Source of the DNA: Spirochaetales bacterium
Lineage (GTDB): Bacteria > Spirochaetota > Spirochaetia > DAHUYW01
NCBI GenBank assembly: GCA_027306915.1
Contig: DAHUYW010000055.1
Coordinates: forward strand, 1 to 22,452
DNA: 22,452 bases
Reading direction: 5' to 3'
In this document: piece after piece, positions 21,628 through 22,452 of the stretch
Numbering within the stretch: the first letter of the stretch is position 1
Layout of the letters: every line of letters begins with the position of its first letter
The notes under the pieces: generated by a model
The model's database searches: none
Seen by the model: only the letters and a program-made list of their open reading frames with translations
Told to the model about the DNA's origin: nothing
Position numbers and translations under genes: made by a program

Positions 21628-22452
21628 ATGCCCTTGCTGATTCATGCCTTTGTTGGAACCAAGCGATCCGGCCGGGCGTCTAACTTCGACACCATGAAGA
21701 GACTCAGCGCGCCTTTGTGGGTATGCCTGTTCCTTGCCCTCGGCGTCGGAAGCGGGTACGGCCAAGGGCTGCCCCTGCCCTACTACTACTCAAACGGTCC
21801 GCAGGGCGGGACGGAGCAGACCGTACGGCCGCCCTTTCCTGCCGCGACCGAGCTGCCTGAGGTGACCATACCTCCGCCGCCCTTTGCCGCCTACCCCGCG
21901 GTGACCCTTGACCAGTGCGTTCAGGCGGCCCGATCGCTTGCTCCCAACATCCTTGTGGCCAAAGCGACGCTCGATTCGGCCTCCGCCCAGTTCGCGCAAG
22001 TGCGGGCGAAGAACGGCCTCACCCTCGCTGCCAACGGCTCCTACCTACACGCGGACAACCTTCCCGGAGTCGGTGCGACCACGCCGACTCCGTTCTCGGT
22101 TGCAAGCTCGTTGGCAAGCGGAGCGAGCTCGATCGGGGAAAACGTGAGCGCGGGCCTCTCTTTAAGCGGCCCCTCGACCTCGGTCAACCTGTCGGCCCAC
22201 CACCTGAGCGAAGAGCACACCCTCCCGTCAAACGACCAGGTTACCGCCCTCGGAGCATCGGGAAGCCAGACGCTCTTCGATGGATATCTGGGAGGAAGGG
22301 CTTCCGCCGCGGTTGCGCAGGCTGGCGACACCTTCCGCACCGCGCAGGTAACCTACGACGCGACCTTGAAAAGCGCCCTGTATCTGGTCAGGCAGGACTA
22401 CTACACGCTCCTGGGCGACCAGAATACGGTCAGGTCCGACCAGGTGAGCGTC
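21628..22452 (+). CDS. TolC-family outer-membrane channel, N-terminal part
   Basis: The first 275 codons of an outer-membrane efflux protein that runs off the right edge. ATG 21628 has AAGGGAGG upstream; a second in-frame ATG at 21694 starts a cleaner signal peptide (MKRLSAPLWVCLFLALGVGS) but has no ribosome site. After the signal follows a Pro-rich linker (VTIPPPPFAAYPAV) and the first OEP-type repeat: VTLDQCVQAARSLAPNILVA, KATLDSASAQFAQVRAKNGL, then serine-rich beta strands and LFDGYLGGRASAAVAQAGDT. It completes the tripartite pump with the EmrB and EmrA homologues just upstream. It requires an outer membrane, so the host is a diderm. Confidence 0.88.
   Translation, partial: MPLLIHAFVGTKRSGRASNFDTMKRLSAPLWVCLFLALGVGSGYGQGLPLPYYYSNGPQGGTEQTVRPPFPAATELPEVTIPPPPFAAYPAVTLDQCVQAARSLAPNILVAKATLDSASAQFAQVRAKNGLTLAANGSYLHADNLPGVGATTPTPFSVASSLASGASSIGENVSAGLSLSGPSTSVNLSAHHLSEEHTLPSNDQVTALGASGSQTLFDGYLGGRASAAVAQAGDTFRTAQVTYDATLKSALYLVRQDYYTLLGDQNTVRSDQVSV

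Noticed and set aside
1..22452. CRISPR arrays, tRNA or rRNA genes
   Set aside because: No regularly spaced direct repeats and no tRNA- or rRNA-like sequences were seen in the gaps between genes by eye; a covariance-model scan was not possible.

Overview
The window is high-GC bacterial DNA with a patched accessory left end and a core-metabolism and efflux right end. The best lineage clue is the citramalate synthase at 13983-15500. From memory, its sequence follows the Leptospira-type LeuA-like CimA through most of its length. Together with the high GC content this suggests a free-living, GC-rich spirochaete or a relative; this is inference from one protein and could be wrong.

Layout. (1) 1-4683 is an accessory patch. 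It holds the start of a WYL-type regulator, two minus-strand nucleotidyltransferase/HepT-like pairs (387-1239 and 3127-3958), and a third, plus-strand pair with a truncated HEPN gene (4100-4683). Between the first two pairs lie gene remnants: the C-terminal half of an SNF2 helicase, the C-terminal half of a pRiA4b ORF-3-like protein, and a frameshifted unknown gene. (2) 4684-5161 has no convincing gene but is rich in inverted repeats. (3) 5162-6382 is acetate kinase on the minus strand, divergent from an arginine operon argR-argC-argB-argD-argG (6508-11466) preceded by two ArgR-type boxes. (4) 11524-13676 is a TetR-family regulator and a 14-helix MFS efflux pump on the minus strand, with related operator-like sequences in both promoters. 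(5) 13773-15500 is the citramalate synthase gene behind a complete attenuator: an in-frame leader peptide with four consecutive isoleucine codons, a possible antiterminator and a strong intrinsic terminator. (6) 15559-17563 is a minus-strand pair encoding a secreted phospholipase-D-like protein and a GH27 alpha-galactosidase broken by one missing base. (7) 17683-18395 is a Phd/PIN toxin-antitoxin pair. (8) 18512-22452 is a PadR regulator followed by EmrB-, EmrA- and TolC-type genes, a drug-export operon that runs off the window.

How the parts work together. The arginine operon encodes the repressor and four biosynthetic steps; the ArgR boxes upstream imply feedback through ArgR and arginine. 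The isoleucine-coded leader fits citramalate synthase as entry to the pyruvate route to isoleucine, so gene identity and regulation support each other. Both efflux loci carry their own regulator. Several promoters (ackA, tetR, the TetR-linked pump, the phospholipase-D-like gene and the isoleucine leader) place the -10 hexamer only 6-13 bases before the start codon, which suggests frequent leaderless or nearly leaderless mRNAs. All functional calls come from reading motifs; no database search was run.
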